This document shows, in pieces, positions 37,628 through 46,157 of a stretch of DNA of 64,000 nucleotides; within the stretch, counting starts at the first letter, position 1, and each line of letters starts with the position of its first letter. Source of the DNA: an uncultured Ilyobacter sp. Its GTDB lineage: Bacteria > Fusobacteriota > Fusobacteriia > Fusobacteriales > Fusobacteriaceae. The stretch covers positions 62,001 through 126,000 of the forward strand of contig NZ_OY764058.1 of assembly GCF_963668085.1 (NCBI RefSeq), written 5' to 3'. The translations under genes were made by a program, and so were the position numbers. The notes under the pieces are model-generated. The model saw only the letters and a program-made list of their open reading frames with translations, was not told where the DNA came from and did not search any database.

Positions 37628-37832
37628 TAATTGAAGGGGAAAAAAACTAGAATATTTATAAGCTATGTAAAGTAAAAATATATTTAAAAATTACAAAGAT
37701 AAGAAAAATTATAGCAACTCTGAGAATAAAAGAAGATAATTTTACTTATTTGGTGAGTGTAATTATTAGTAAAAAGGCTATTGATGAAAATTAAGTCTGG
37801 AAATTCATTTATATCTTTTTGGGGGGAATACT

Positions 37833-38675
37833 GTGAATAATTATAATTTTAATTTAAATGGAAAGGTTGCTGTTATAACAGGTGGTGGCGGAGTTATAAA
37901 CGGGGTTTTTGCCAAGGCTTTATGTATTCGAGGGGCAAAGGTAGCCCTCTTTGACATAGATAAAACAGCTGCAAATCGAATAGCATTAGAACTTATAAAA
38001 CTTGGTGGAACTGCCAAAGCTTATAAAGCAGATGTACTTTCAAAAGAAAGTTTGACTGCAGCTTATGAAGAAGTAAAAAAGGATTTTGGGACTTGCGACA
38101 TTCTTTTAAACGGAGCCGGTGTTCATCACCCATTAGCGACTACCGGACACGAGCAACTTACAGAAGAAAATATGGCAAATGGTAGAACTTTCTTTGATTT
38201 GGATATTGATAAAGTGAAATGGGTATATAATATTGACTTTATGGGAACCTTCCTACCTACACAAGTTATTTGTAAAGATATGATAGGAAAGGCGGGATGT
38301 TCAGTTATTAATATTTCATCGATGAATGCAATTAGCCCTACAAGTACCGTTCCAATTTACTCTGCTGCAAAAGCTGGAGTGAGTAACTTTACTGCTTGGC
38401 TCTCCTCCTACTTTGCCAAGGTGGGTATTCGTGTAAATGCTCTTGCTCCTGGATTTTTTGTTACTAACCTGAATAAAAATATTATGTATAAAGAAGATGG
38501 AACTTTAAGCAAACGTTCTGAAAGGATTATTGCTGGAACTCCTATGTCAAGATTTGGGAATCCTGATGAATGTGTGGGCACATTACTTTATCTACTAGAT
38601 CCGCAGCTTTCTAGTTTTGTAACTGGTGCAGTTATTCCTATTGATGGTGGTTTCAGCTCTTTCTGTGGAGTTTAA
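37833..38675 (+). CDS. Short-chain dehydrogenase/reductase, mannonate-oxidoreductase-like
   Basis: 280-residue SDR. The nucleotide loop is TGGGGVINGVFA (about 17-28), a form seen in SDRs annotated as D-mannonate/fructuronate reductase rather than the usual TGxxxGIG. The chain continues with LNGAGV, the catalytic Ser in NISSMN and the YSAAK pair, and ends near VIPIDGGFSSF. The GTG start at 37833 follows GGGGGG. In this island it could reduce an aldehyde or keto acid made by the aminotransferase downstream (for instance sulfoacetaldehyde or sulfopyruvate); that is inference from context, and sugar-acid reduction remains possible. Confidence 0.85.
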   Translation: MNNYNFNLNGKVAVITGGGGVINGVFAKALCIRGAKVALFDIDKTAANRIALELIKLGGTAKAYKADVLSKESLTAAYEEVKKDFGTCDILLNGAGVHHPLATTGHEQLTEENMANGRTFFDLDIDKVKWVYNIDFMGTFLPTQVICKDMIGKAGCSVINISSMNAISPTSTVPIYSAAKAGVSNFTAWLSSYFAKVGIRVNALAPGFFVTNLNKNIMYKEDGTLSKRSERIIAGTPMSRFGNPDECVGTLLYLLDPQLSSFVTGAVIPIDGGFSSFCGV

Positions 38676-38764
38676 AAATAATAAATTAGACTAATTTTAA
38701 CAAATAGACGGAGATGAGATCTCTTATCTATAAAATAATATTGAATATAAAGGGGGAAAATAAC

Positions 38765-39946
38765 ATGAATACAAAGATTCATCCAGCCCTTGTTGGTTCG
38801 CTCACTTCAACAGCTCCATCAGAAGGGATAATAAATTTTAGTCCAGGTCCTACTTCACTACCAAAGGATGTGGAGAAGAAAATTGCAGCAATTTTTAATA
38901 AAGGTGGTCTTACATCACTGGCGCTCTCTCATCGATCACCTGAATTTTTAAAAATACTTGAGCATACCATTGCAATCACTAGAAAAGTGATGGAAATACC
39001 TGATGACTATGAAGTTATTTTCACTCATGGTGGTGGGCATGGACAATTTGCTGCGGTGCCTTTGAACCTTTGTCATGAAAAATCAGATATTGCAACATAT
39101 ATCGTCAACGGAACTTGGTCAGCTAGGGGAAGAGATGAAGCAATGAAATACTGCAGCGTCAAAACTATTGACGGGAGAGATATGCAGACAGGTAACTATA
39201 CAACTTTTCCTAAGTTGAACGAATCAGATATTGACCCTGAAAGTAAATACCTTTATCTCTGCTCAAATGAAACGGTAAACGGTATTGAGCTTCATAGACT
39301 TCCTAAGCTACCTGAGTCAAGAAAACACGTTCCTCTAGTTGTTGATGCTAGTTCTGACTTCACAAGCAAACCTATAGACTGGCATGGAAGCGGGGTCGGT
39401 GTGCTTTTTGCATGTGCTTCAAAGAATATCGGTCATCCTGGTCTGACAGTGGCAATTGTTCGTAGGGATCTTCTAGGGAAAGACAAGGCTTCTCCTTTGT
39501 GCCCTGGTGTATTTAATTATACGACAAACAGCGAGGCGGGAAACCTTTGGAATACTCCGGCAACCTTTAATATTGAGGTGGTTGGGTTATTAATGGACTG
39601 GCTAGAAAATAAAGGAGGCGTGGCTGCCAATGAGTGTCGTTCTATTGATAAAGCCAATACTCTTTATGATGTTATTGATAATTCTAAAGGCTTTTATGGT
39701 ACACCAGTAAATGATAAGGGCTTGAGAAGCCGAATGAATATCCCGTTTAATATAAAGGGAGGAGACGAAACCTTGACTAACAAATTTCTTGTTGAAAGTT
39801 GGGATCTTGGAATGGTAGGCCTACGTACGTTAACTCCTTTTGGTGTAGGAGATTATCTCAGGGCTAGCCTTTATAACGGCGTTACCTTAGAAGAAACTAA
39901 AAAACTGGCTGATTTTATGGAGAGTTTCGCAAAGAAAAATTCTTAG
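38765..39946 (+). CDS. Class V aminotransferase, SerC-like, with altered phosphate pocket
   Basis: 393-residue PLP enzyme of the phosphoserine aminotransferase fold. The true start is ATG 38765, behind AAAGGGGG. Conserved: INFSPGPTSLP (23-33), LSHRSPEF (54-61), SNETVNGIEL, PLP lysine K220 in ASKNIGHPG, and R366 for the substrate carboxylate. Changed relative to E. coli SerC: the Arg in HGGGRGQF is His92, and the GHRVVGG loop that contacts phosphate is replaced by TLTPFGVGD (355-363). The substrate is therefore probably not phosphoserine. The position after an SDR and a sulfonate importer suggests an amino-sulfonate such as taurine or cysteate. Confidence 0.82.
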   Translation: MNTKIHPALVGSLTSTAPSEGIINFSPGPTSLPKDVEKKIAAIFNKGGLTSLALSHRSPEFLKILEHTIAITRKVMEIPDDYEVIFTHGGGHGQFAAVPLNLCHEKSDIATYIVNGTWSARGRDEAMKYCSVKTIDGRDMQTGNYTTFPKLNESDIDPESKYLYLCSNETVNGIELHRLPKLPESRKHVPLVVDASSDFTSKPIDWHGSGVGVLFACASKNIGHPGLTVAIVRRDLLGKDKASPLCPGVFNYTTNSEAGNLWNTPATFNIEVVGLLMDWLENKGGVAANECRSIDKANTLYDVIDNSKGFYGTPVNDKGLRSRMNIPFNIKGGDETLTNKFLVESWDLGMVGLRTLTPFGVGDYLRASLYNGVTLEETKKLADFMESFAKKNS

Positions 39947-39978
39947 CCATTTTATTAGAAAGTAGAAGCTGCAAAATT

Positions 39979-40028
39979 AAAAGAGGGTGTCCAAAAGTAT
40001 TTTTTACTTGGATCACCCTTTTAATTTT
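39979..40028 (+). terminator. Bidirectional terminator between aminotransferase and pucR-like gene
   Basis: An imperfect stem AAGAGGGTGTCCAA with TTGGATCACCCTTTT, flanked by T and A runs, between convergent genes. Confidence 0.8.
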
Positions 40029-40052
40029 AAAGCTTATAAAGATTATATTTAA

Positions 40053-41225
40053 CTACATGGTTTTTCTAAGCATTAAACCTAGAATTAATAAAAGTCTAGT
40101 GTTGAGTTCTGATAGGTCACAGGAGAGGATTTCTTGTATCTTATTTAATTTATAATTGATTGTGTTTCTGTGATAAAATAACTGAGTGGCAACTTCTTTA
40201 AGACTACCATTGTATTTTAAATATGTATCTAGAACTAGTACATAATCTGTTCCGTTGAGTTGATCGTACTTGACTAAGGGTTCTATTGTTTCTTGATAGT
40301 ATTCATTTATAATTTCCCTGTCATCGATTGAAAGAAGCAATTTATAAGCACCTAGATCACTATACATAGTTACTTCATTTTTGCAGTCGTTTATCTTTTG
40401 AATTTTTAATACATCTAATGCCTTTCTATGACTTTTTGCAATGCATTTTATATTTTTGCTAGCTTTTCCGATGCAAAAATACATTTTTTCATTTTTTGTA
40501 AGGAGATGCATACATTTATTTTTTACCGTTTCCACGATACTTTTGATTTTTTCCTCAGAATAATTTGCAAATACTAAAATAAATCTGCCATCTGACTCGA
40601 ATACAAAGGTTCTTTCGTGGTTATAGGTAACTATATTTTCTATATTTTTTAATATCAAAGTACGTTTTTTCTTATCGATTATATGGACTCCATCTTCTTT
40701 TAATATTTCAATAACTGCAAGACAATACGACCACTCTTCTCGAAAATTATTTTTTTTCAGTTGAGGGATGTATAATTCTAAGACATCCTGAAAAAATATT
40801 GCATTTTTGAATATCCCTGCCAACTCTAGATTTGACTGGAGGGAAAGTGTTATTTCATAAGAGAATTTTCTCATGACCTCTGCCATGTAAACATGCCAAG
40901 GTGATTCAAAAAGTGGAAAATCATTTTCGTCACAAAATTTGATGATTTCCTCAGGGATTTTATCAATGTATGGACCCACATTGATAATCACACCGCTGGC
41001 ATCGTTGTTGTAAATACGTTTTACTAAGTCAAAGAGATCCTCGGCCTTTTCTAGGGCAATACCGGTTATAATGGCAACCTCCTGACCTTTTAAATAAAAT
41101 GTTATATCCTTATGCTCAACCATATGAACCCAACGGACAATATTATTTATTCCTTTTTTTCCTGCAACTAATTTCATCTCTTTTTCACTAATAGATTGTA
41201 ATAATTCGCTTATTTTTATGGCCAT
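40053..41225 (-). CDS. PucR-family transcriptional regulator
   Basis: 390 residues. The N-terminal about 130 form a PucR (purine catabolism regulator-like) sensing domain (ISELLQSISEKEMKLVAGKKGINNIVRWVHMVEHKDITFYLKGQEVAIITGIAL). The C-terminal about 70 form the PucR-type helix-turn-helix (LDTYLKYNGSLKEVATQLFYHRNTINYKLNKIQEILSCDL). The middle has the CdaR/GGDEF-like linker. Relatives control uptake and use of nitrogen sources. It faces the SDR-aminotransferase genes and lies beside the sulfonate operon, so it is the best candidate to bind the shared TTGTAC-N4-GTACAA element. Confidence 0.88.
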   Translation of the reverse strand: MAIKISELLQSISEKEMKLVAGKKGINNIVRWVHMVEHKDITFYLKGQEVAIITGIALEKAEDLFDLVKRIYNNDASGVIINVGPYIDKIPEEIIKFCDENDFPLFESPWHVYMAEVMRKFSYEITLSLQSNLELAGIFKNAIFFQDVLELYIPQLKKNNFREEWSYCLAVIEILKEDGVHIIDKKKRTLILKNIENIVTYNHERTFVFESDGRFILVFANYSEEKIKSIVETVKNKCMHLLTKNEKMYFCIGKASKNIKCIAKSHRKALDVLKIQKINDCKNEVTMYSDLGAYKLLLSIDDREIINEYYQETIEPLVKYDQLNGTDYVLVLDTYLKYNGSLKEVATQLFYHRNTINYKLNKIQEILSCDLSELNTRLLLILGLMLRKTM

Positions 41226-41235
41226 ATTTCACCTC

Positions 41236-41374
41236 AAATTTTTGCTTTTTTAATGTTTTACATTAATTTACAATAGGTTCAACTTCAGTGTTTTGTTTCT
41301 GAAGCTATCCTTAGTATATCATACTAAATGTAACATAGTTAAAGAACTTAGAAATAAATTTTTGCTTTTTTAAT
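41236..41374. promoter_or_regulatory. Repeats and palindromes upstream of the PucR-type gene
   Basis: AAATTTTTGCTTTTTTAAT occurs at 41236-41254 and again at 41356-41374, exactly 120 bp apart, each followed by a similar TTTT-CATT-ATT stretch. Between them are two inverted repeats: CTTCAG/CTGAAG (41283-41304) and TTAGTAT-ATC-ATACTAA (41311-41327). These are candidate autoregulatory sites. The remaining gap up to 41606 shows nothing else. Confidence 0.5.
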
Positions 41375-41606
41375 CTTTGTTTTGCATTGATTATAATACA
41401 ATTTATACGGTTTATAGGTTATATTCCGATTATTCTAAAGATATGAACTATCTAAATTTTATTTTTAAAGTAAACTTATTAAAAGAATAGTGGCAAGGTC
41501 AAATAATTCAGAAAAAGTAGAGGTATCAATATTTACAAAGAAGCTTAAAATAAGGCCAAGTATTTTGAAACATTGTGATATTAAATTTATATATTTTCTC
41601 TAGGAG

Positions 41607-41636
41607 TTGACAAAACAAGGAAAAAGAAGTTATACT
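41607..41636 (+). promoter_or_regulatory. Promoter of the riboflavin operon
   Basis: TTGACA at 41607-41612 and TATACT at 41631-41636, spacer 18 bp, about 25 bp before the FMN riboswitch. Confidence 0.8.
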
Positions 41637-41660
41637 AGTTATGAAAATAATAAATATAGG

Positions 41661-41775
41661 AATCTTCAGGGCAGGGTGAAATTCCCGACCGGCGGTGATA
41701 GTCCGCGAAGGCCATAGGGCCTTGATCTGGTGTAATTCCAGAACCGACAGTAAAGTCTGGATGGGAGAAGGAGAT
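41661..41775 (+). ncRNA. FMN riboswitch (RFN element)
   Basis: Classic RFN sequence: ATCTTCAGGGCAGGGTGAAATTCCC start, CCGACCGGCGGTGATAGTCCGCGA, then CTGGTGTAATTCCAGAACCGACAGT and GATGGGAGAAGGAGA. All conserved stretches are intact. Binding of FMN lets the downstream terminator form and shuts off riboflavin synthesis genes. Confidence 0.97.
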
Positions 41776-41828
41776 TTATGTGGCTGTATTTTTACGGCTA
41801 ATTTCAGTCTAATCCTAGTAAGAACTAT

Positions 41829-41852
41829 GCCCGGAGTTTATCCGGGCTTTTA
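41829..41852 (+). terminator. Expression-platform terminator of the FMN riboswitch
   Basis: GCCCGGA / TCCGGGC stem followed by TTTTATATTT, 34 nt before ribH. Confidence 0.9.
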
Positions 41853-41885
41853 TATTTATTATATACGGAAAAACAAGGAGGAATT

Positions 41886-42347
41886 ATGAGAGTTATTGAG
41901 GGAAATTTCACAGGAAAAGGTCTAAAAGTTGGAATTATTGCAGGAAGATTTAATGAATTTGTTTCGTCTAAATTAATAGGGGGAGCTTTAGACGCCTTAA
42001 AAAGACATGAAGTTTCTGAGGAAGATATAGATTTGGCATGGGTTCCAGGTGCCTTTGAAATGCCGTTAGTGGCTCAAAAGATGGCAAGATCTGGGAAATA
42101 TGATGCTGTAATTACACTTGGAGCAGTAATAAGAGGGGCGACTCCACACTTTGATTATGTGTGTTCAGAGGTTTCGAAAGGAGTGGCATCAGTATCTCTA
42201 GAAACAGGTATCCCTGTAATATTTGGAGTGCTCACAACTAATACAATAGAGGAATGTATCGAAAGAGCTGGTACAAAGGCTGGAAACAAAGGATTCGATG
42301 CAGGTGTGTCTGCCATCGAAATGGTAAACCTTTTAAAGGGGATGTAA
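41886..42347 (+). CDS. ribH: 6,7-dimethyl-8-ribityllumazine synthase
   Basis: Condenses 5-amino-6-ribitylaminouracil with dihydroxybutanone phosphate. 153 residues, the usual size. Motifs are [59 protein letters not shown] (catalytic His in the last) and the [17 protein letters not shown]-terminal block. It is the first gene after the riboswitch; ATG 41886 follows AAGGAGG. The ribH-ribD-ribE-ribBA order differs from the Bacillus ribDEAH order. Confidence 0.97.
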   Translation: MRVIEGNFTGKGLKVGIIAGRFNEFVSSKLIGGALDALKRHEVSEEDIDLAWVPGAFEMPLVAQKMARSGKYDAVITLGAVIRGATPHFDYVCSEVSKGVASVSLETGIPVIFGVLTTNTIEECIERAGTKAGNKGFDAGVSAIEMVNLLKGM

Positions 42348-42350
42348 ATT

Positions 42351-43430
42351 ATGGATAAAAAATACATGGAGGCGGCTCTAGAACTGGCATTAAGAGGAGA
42401 GGGAAATGTGAACCCAAACCCTATGGTAGGAGCCGTGGTGGTAAAGGACGGAATGATAATAGGAAAAGGATATCATAAACAGTATGGGGGTCCTCATGCT
42501 GAGGTCTATGCCCTGAATGAGGCGGGGGACAAGTGTCGCGGCGCCACGATATACGTGACCCTAGAGCCCTGCTCTCACTATGGGAAAACTCCTCCATGTG
42601 CTGAAAAAATAATAGAGATGGGTATAAAAAAATGCGTGATAGCCTGTCTAGACCCCAACCCCCTCGTTGCAGGAAGAGGAGTGAAGCTTTTAGAAAAAGC
42701 CGGTATAGAGGTGGAAGTTGGTCTAATGGAAAAAGAAGCCAGAGAACTGAATAGGGTTTTCATGAAGTACATAACAACGGGAAGACCTTTTTTGTTTCTT
42801 AAATGTGCCATTACTCTAGACGGGAAAATTGCTGCTAGAACAGGAAGTTCCAAATGGATAACCAATGGAATCTCAAGAGAAAAGGTACAGAGGCTGAGAC
42901 ATCGTTTTATGGGAATAATGGTAGGGGCAAATACCCTTGTTATGGATAATCCACGGCTCAATGCAAGGATAGAAGGTGGGAATGATCCCTTTAGGATAGT
43001 GGTAGACCCTAAACTCAGTGTTCCAATTGATTCAAATTTTGTAAGTATGAAAGATGGAAAGAGTATAATAGTTACCTCAGAAAAAAATAAAAATTCAGAA
43101 AAAGTATTACTCCTAGAAGAAAATGGTGTTCGTTTTGCTTGGCTTCCTGGGGATGAATTTAAAATAAAAGATATCCTGGAAAAAATTGGTGAGTTCAAGA
43201 TAGATTCTGTTTTACTTGAGGGGGGGAGCTACCTTATATCTAAGGCATTTGAAGAGAATGCTATAGATGGAGGGGAAATATTTATAGCTCCTAAAATATT
43301 GGGAGACCAAGAGGGGATACCTTTTATAAAGGGATTTTCATTTGATAGTATAGAGGAAGCTTTTGAACTGAAAAATGTTAAATTTAATCAATACGGGAAT
43401 AATATTTCTGTGGAATTTTATAAAGATTAG
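42351..43430 (+). CDS. ribD: Bifunctional riboflavin biosynthesis deaminase/reductase RibD
   Basis: Carries out deamination and side-chain reduction of the pyrimidine intermediate. The N-terminal deaminase has GPHAEVYAL (zinc His and proton-shuttle Glu) and PCSHYGKTPPC (zinc cysteines). The C-terminal reductase has LKCAITLDGKIAARTGSSKWITN and VLLEGGSYL. The 359 residues match the family. It begins 3 nt after the ribH stop. Confidence 0.96.
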   Translation: MDKKYMEAALELALRGEGNVNPNPMVGAVVVKDGMIIGKGYHKQYGGPHAEVYALNEAGDKCRGATIYVTLEPCSHYGKTPPCAEKIIEMGIKKCVIACLDPNPLVAGRGVKLLEKAGIEVEVGLMEKEARELNRVFMKYITTGRPFLFLKCAITLDGKIAARTGSSKWITNGISREKVQRLRHRFMGIMVGANTLVMDNPRLNARIEGGNDPFRIVVDPKLSVPIDSNFVSMKDGKSIIVTSEKNKNSEKVLLLEENGVRFAWLPGDEFKIKDILEKIGEFKIDSVLLEGGSYLISKAFEENAIDGGEIFIAPKILGDQEGIPFIKGFSFDSIEEAFELKNVKFNQYGNNISVEFYKD

Positions 43431-43438
43431 AGAAGGGG

Positions 43439-44104
43439 GTGACCCAAATTTTTACAGGACTGGTGGAAGAGATGGGAGAAGTAATCTCTGTAGCAAGAGG
43501 AGAAAAATCCCTGAAAATAAAAATAAAATGCAAAAAAGTACTTGAGGGTGCCAAGATAGGTGACAGTATAGCAACAAACGGTACCTGTCTGACGGCTGTG
43601 GAGTTAGGTGATAATTATTTTACAGCAGATTGCATGTTTGAAACAGTAAAAAGGACAAATCTAAAAAGGCTGAAAAGCGGGTCAAAGGTAAATCTTGAAA
43701 AATCCCTGACACTGGCAACTCCCTTAGGAGGTCATCTGGTTACAGGAGACGTAGACTGTGAGGGGAAAATACTCTCAATAAAACAAGAGGGAATTGCAAA
43801 AATATATGAGATCAGCTTAGAACCGAGACTAATGAAATATGTGGTTGAAAAGGGGAGAATAACTCTCGATGGAGCCAGTCTCACAATTGTTGACTTTACA
43901 AAAGAAAGTATAAGTGTATCACTCATACCTCATACTCAAGAGATGATAACCCTGGGATATAAAAGAATCGGAGATTATATCAATGTTGAAACTGACCTTA
44001 TAGGAAAATATGTAGAAAGGCTCCTTCATTTTGATAGTAATAAAGATGAGAAAAAAAATAAGGGAATAGATAAAAAATTCCTTCTGGAAAACGGATTTCT
44101 TTAA
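43439..44104 (+). CDS. ribE: Riboflavin synthase, alpha chain
   Basis: Dismutates two lumazines to riboflavin. Two tandem lumazine-binding halves are visible: IFTGLVEEMGEV with NGTCLTAVE, and the second with LDGASLTIVDF. The GTG start at 43439 is 8 nt after ribD and lies in the GGGGGT stretch, an overlapping and unusual start region. 221 residues; the tail after residue 200 is Lys-rich. Confidence 0.95.
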   Translation: MTQIFTGLVEEMGEVISVARGEKSLKIKIKCKKVLEGAKIGDSIATNGTCLTAVELGDNYFTADCMFETVKRTNLKRLKSGSKVNLEKSLTLATPLGGHLVTGDVDCEGKILSIKQEGIAKIYEISLEPRLMKYVVEKGRITLDGASLTIVDFTKESISVSLIPHTQEMITLGYKRIGDYINVETDLIGKYVERLLHFDSNKDEKKNKGIDKKFLLENGFL

Positions 44105-44124
44105 GAACGGGAGATGAAAAAACT

Positions 44125-45333
44125 ATGCTAGATAGAATAGATGAAGCTATAGAGGATATAAAAGCCGGTAAAATGGTAATCGTAGTAGATGATGAAAACC
44201 GTGAAAATGAAGGGGATATTATTATCGCCGGAGAAAAGGTTAGTTATGAGAGTATAAACTTTATGGCAAAATATGCCAGAGGTCTCACATGTGTGCCTCT
44301 AACTAAGGAGAGGGCGGATCAGCTTCACCTTCCTCAGATGGTAAACAGAAATACAGATTCGCACGGTACAGCATTTACTGTTTCGGTAGATTCTGTAGAA
44401 GGGACAACTACAGGAATCTCTGTTGCAGACAGAGTAAAAACTATAACTGACCTTGTAGATGAAAGCAAGGGGCCTTGGGATTTTAAGAGACCGGGACATC
44501 TTTTCCCACTGGTTGCAAGAGATGGGGGAGTCTTGGTGAGACCAGGACACACAGAGGCCGCTGTAGACCTTGCAAGACTTGCGGGTCTAAAGCCTGTAGG
44601 AGTTATCTGTGAAATACTAAAGGATGACGGAACAATGGCAAGGCTTATGGACCTGAAAGAGTTTGCAAAAGAGCATGGCCTTAAAATAATTTCTATAGAG
44701 GACCTTATAAAATACAGAAAAGAACACGATGTACTGATGGAAGTCTACGCAACTGCAACTATGCCTACAATTGCGGGAAATTTTGAGATAGTCGCCTTTG
44801 ACAATAAATTGGACGGTAAGGAGCATATCGCCCTTGTAAAGGGAGATGTAAAAGGTAAGGAAGATGTTCTTATCAGAATACACTCAGAATGCTTTACAGG
44901 AGATATACTTGGATCTATGAGGTGTGACTGCGGACTTCAGCTGAAGGCTGCTATGAAAAAAATAGATGAAGAGGGAGAGGGAATAATCCTATATCTAAGA
45001 CAAGAGGGAAGAGGCATTGGACTTATTAATAAGATAAAGGCTTATGCTCTTCAGGATAAGGGGTTAGATACGGTAGAGGCAAATGAACAGTTGGGATTTG
45101 AAGCTGATCTCAGAGACTATGCAGTCGCTTCTCAAATGCTAAAGGCTCTAGAGGTGAAATCAGTGAGAGTCATGACAAATAATCTGAGAAAAGTAAATGG
45201 TCTTGAGAAGTACGGAATAAAGGTCAATAAGAGAAAGGGTATAGAGGTAGACCCAAATGAAAATAATCTGAGATACCTCAAAACCAAGAAGACTAAACTT
45301 GGACACATATTAAAACTTGATGAAAATAAATAA
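44125..45333 (+). CDS. ribBA: Bifunctional DHBP synthase / GTP cyclohydrolase II
   Basis: The N-terminal half makes 3,4-dihydroxy-2-butanone 4-phosphate (DDENRENEGDI near residues 22-32, RPGHTEAAVDLARLAG). The C-terminal half opens GTP and carries the zinc site in HSECFTGDILGSMRCDCG, plus RQEGRGIGLINK and DLRDYAVASQML. Both active sites look intact. 402 residues, typical. It closes the flavin operon; a strong terminator follows. Confidence 0.97.
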   Translation: MLDRIDEAIEDIKAGKMVIVVDDENRENEGDIIIAGEKVSYESINFMAKYARGLTCVPLTKERADQLHLPQMVNRNTDSHGTAFTVSVDSVEGTTTGISVADRVKTITDLVDESKGPWDFKRPGHLFPLVARDGGVLVRPGHTEAAVDLARLAGLKPVGVICEILKDDGTMARLMDLKEFAKEHGLKIISIEDLIKYRKEHDVLMEVYATATMPTIAGNFEIVAFDNKLDGKEHIALVKGDVKGKEDVLIRIHSECFTGDILGSMRCDCGLQLKAAMKKIDEEGEGIILYLRQEGRGIGLINKIKAYALQDKGLDTVEANEQLGFEADLRDYAVASQMLKALEVKSVRVMTNNLRKVNGLEKYGIKVNKRKGIEVDPNENNLRYLKTKKTKLGHILKLDENK

Positions 45334-45410
45334 TTTTATGGTATTTGTATAGGATGAATTATCATGTTTATGGGAAATTGTCCGTTAAAATTATTCTGAT
45401 AGAGACACTT

Positions 45411-45443
45411 AAAAGAAGAGGGGAAAATCCCCTCTTCTTTTAT
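45411..45443 (+). terminator. Terminator of the rib operon
   Basis: AAAGAAGAGGGGA paired with TCCCCTCTTCTTT, followed by a T-rich tail. Confidence 0.9.
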
Positions 45444-45529
45444 CTTGTTACAAAAGTGTATTCGGTAAAGCTTGAGTTTAACAGTAAAGATTTTGACATG
45501 GCAATGTCTGGAATGTTTTGATTTTTTAA

Positions 45530-45949
45530 TTAGGCTATATTTTTTTCTAAAATTTCTTTTATTTCCTCTATAGCCTCTCCAATTTCATTTTCTATTTTTG
45601 GATTTTTAAAATGAGTTTTTCTAACTGGAACTACCAATTCGTGATAATTGTCTCCATATTTATAAATATGACTTTTATAACCTCGAGAATCAAGGATGAG
45701 CTTAATTTTGCTGAAATCATTGCTTTCTTTTTGGTTGATGCTAAAACATAACGGAAAACCAAAAGAATTCCATACGCCAAAGTGCATTCCGAACCAGAGT
45801 CCATACTTTTCGTTTTCTTTTAGCAGGTATCCATATTCCTCTTTCCATTCTTCATCTCTGGTTATTTCTCCGAACTTCTTGTTGAGATTATCTATAATCT
45901 CACAGGAATTTCTAATTAATTCAGGTATTTTTCTGTTTTCAATCAACAT
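45530..45949 (-). CDS. Hypothetical protein, 139 residues
   Basis: I do not recognise this protein. It is soluble, with no signal peptide. It begins with a helix (ELIRNSCEIIDNLNKKFG), has an aromatic central stretch with Trp and Gly (GLWFGMHFGVWNSFGFPLCFSI), then strands and a Lys/Glu-rich C-terminal helix. The central pattern resembles small proteins with PD-(D/E)XK-like or antitoxin-like folds, but this is a weak impression. The ATG at 45949 follows GGGGTG. It is transcribed alone. Confidence 0.6.
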   Translation of the reverse strand: MLIENRKIPELIRNSCEIIDNLNKKFGEITRDEEWKEEYGYLLKENEKYGLWFGMHFGVWNSFGFPLCFSINQKESNDFSKIKLILDSRGYKSHIYKYGDNYHELVVPVRKTHFKNPKIENEIGEAIEEIKEILEKNIA

Positions 45950-46157
45950 ATCTTACACCCCTACTTTGAAAAAGTATAAAAAACCCAAAAAATTCTTTAC
46001 AATATAGAATTCATTAAAAAATAATAATTTCCTTCTTTAAATGGATAAAAGAAAAGTTAAGTAAGATAAACTCTCTAGAAGAATAACAAATATTAGTTAA
46101 AGTCTGATATAATGCATTCTATTATTAAATAGGTAGGGTACTTGTCTTTTGCAAGTA

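Noticed and set aside
41695..41889. A short open frame across the FMN riboswitch
   Set aside because: It overlaps the conserved aptamer and its terminator, and has no ribosome binding site.
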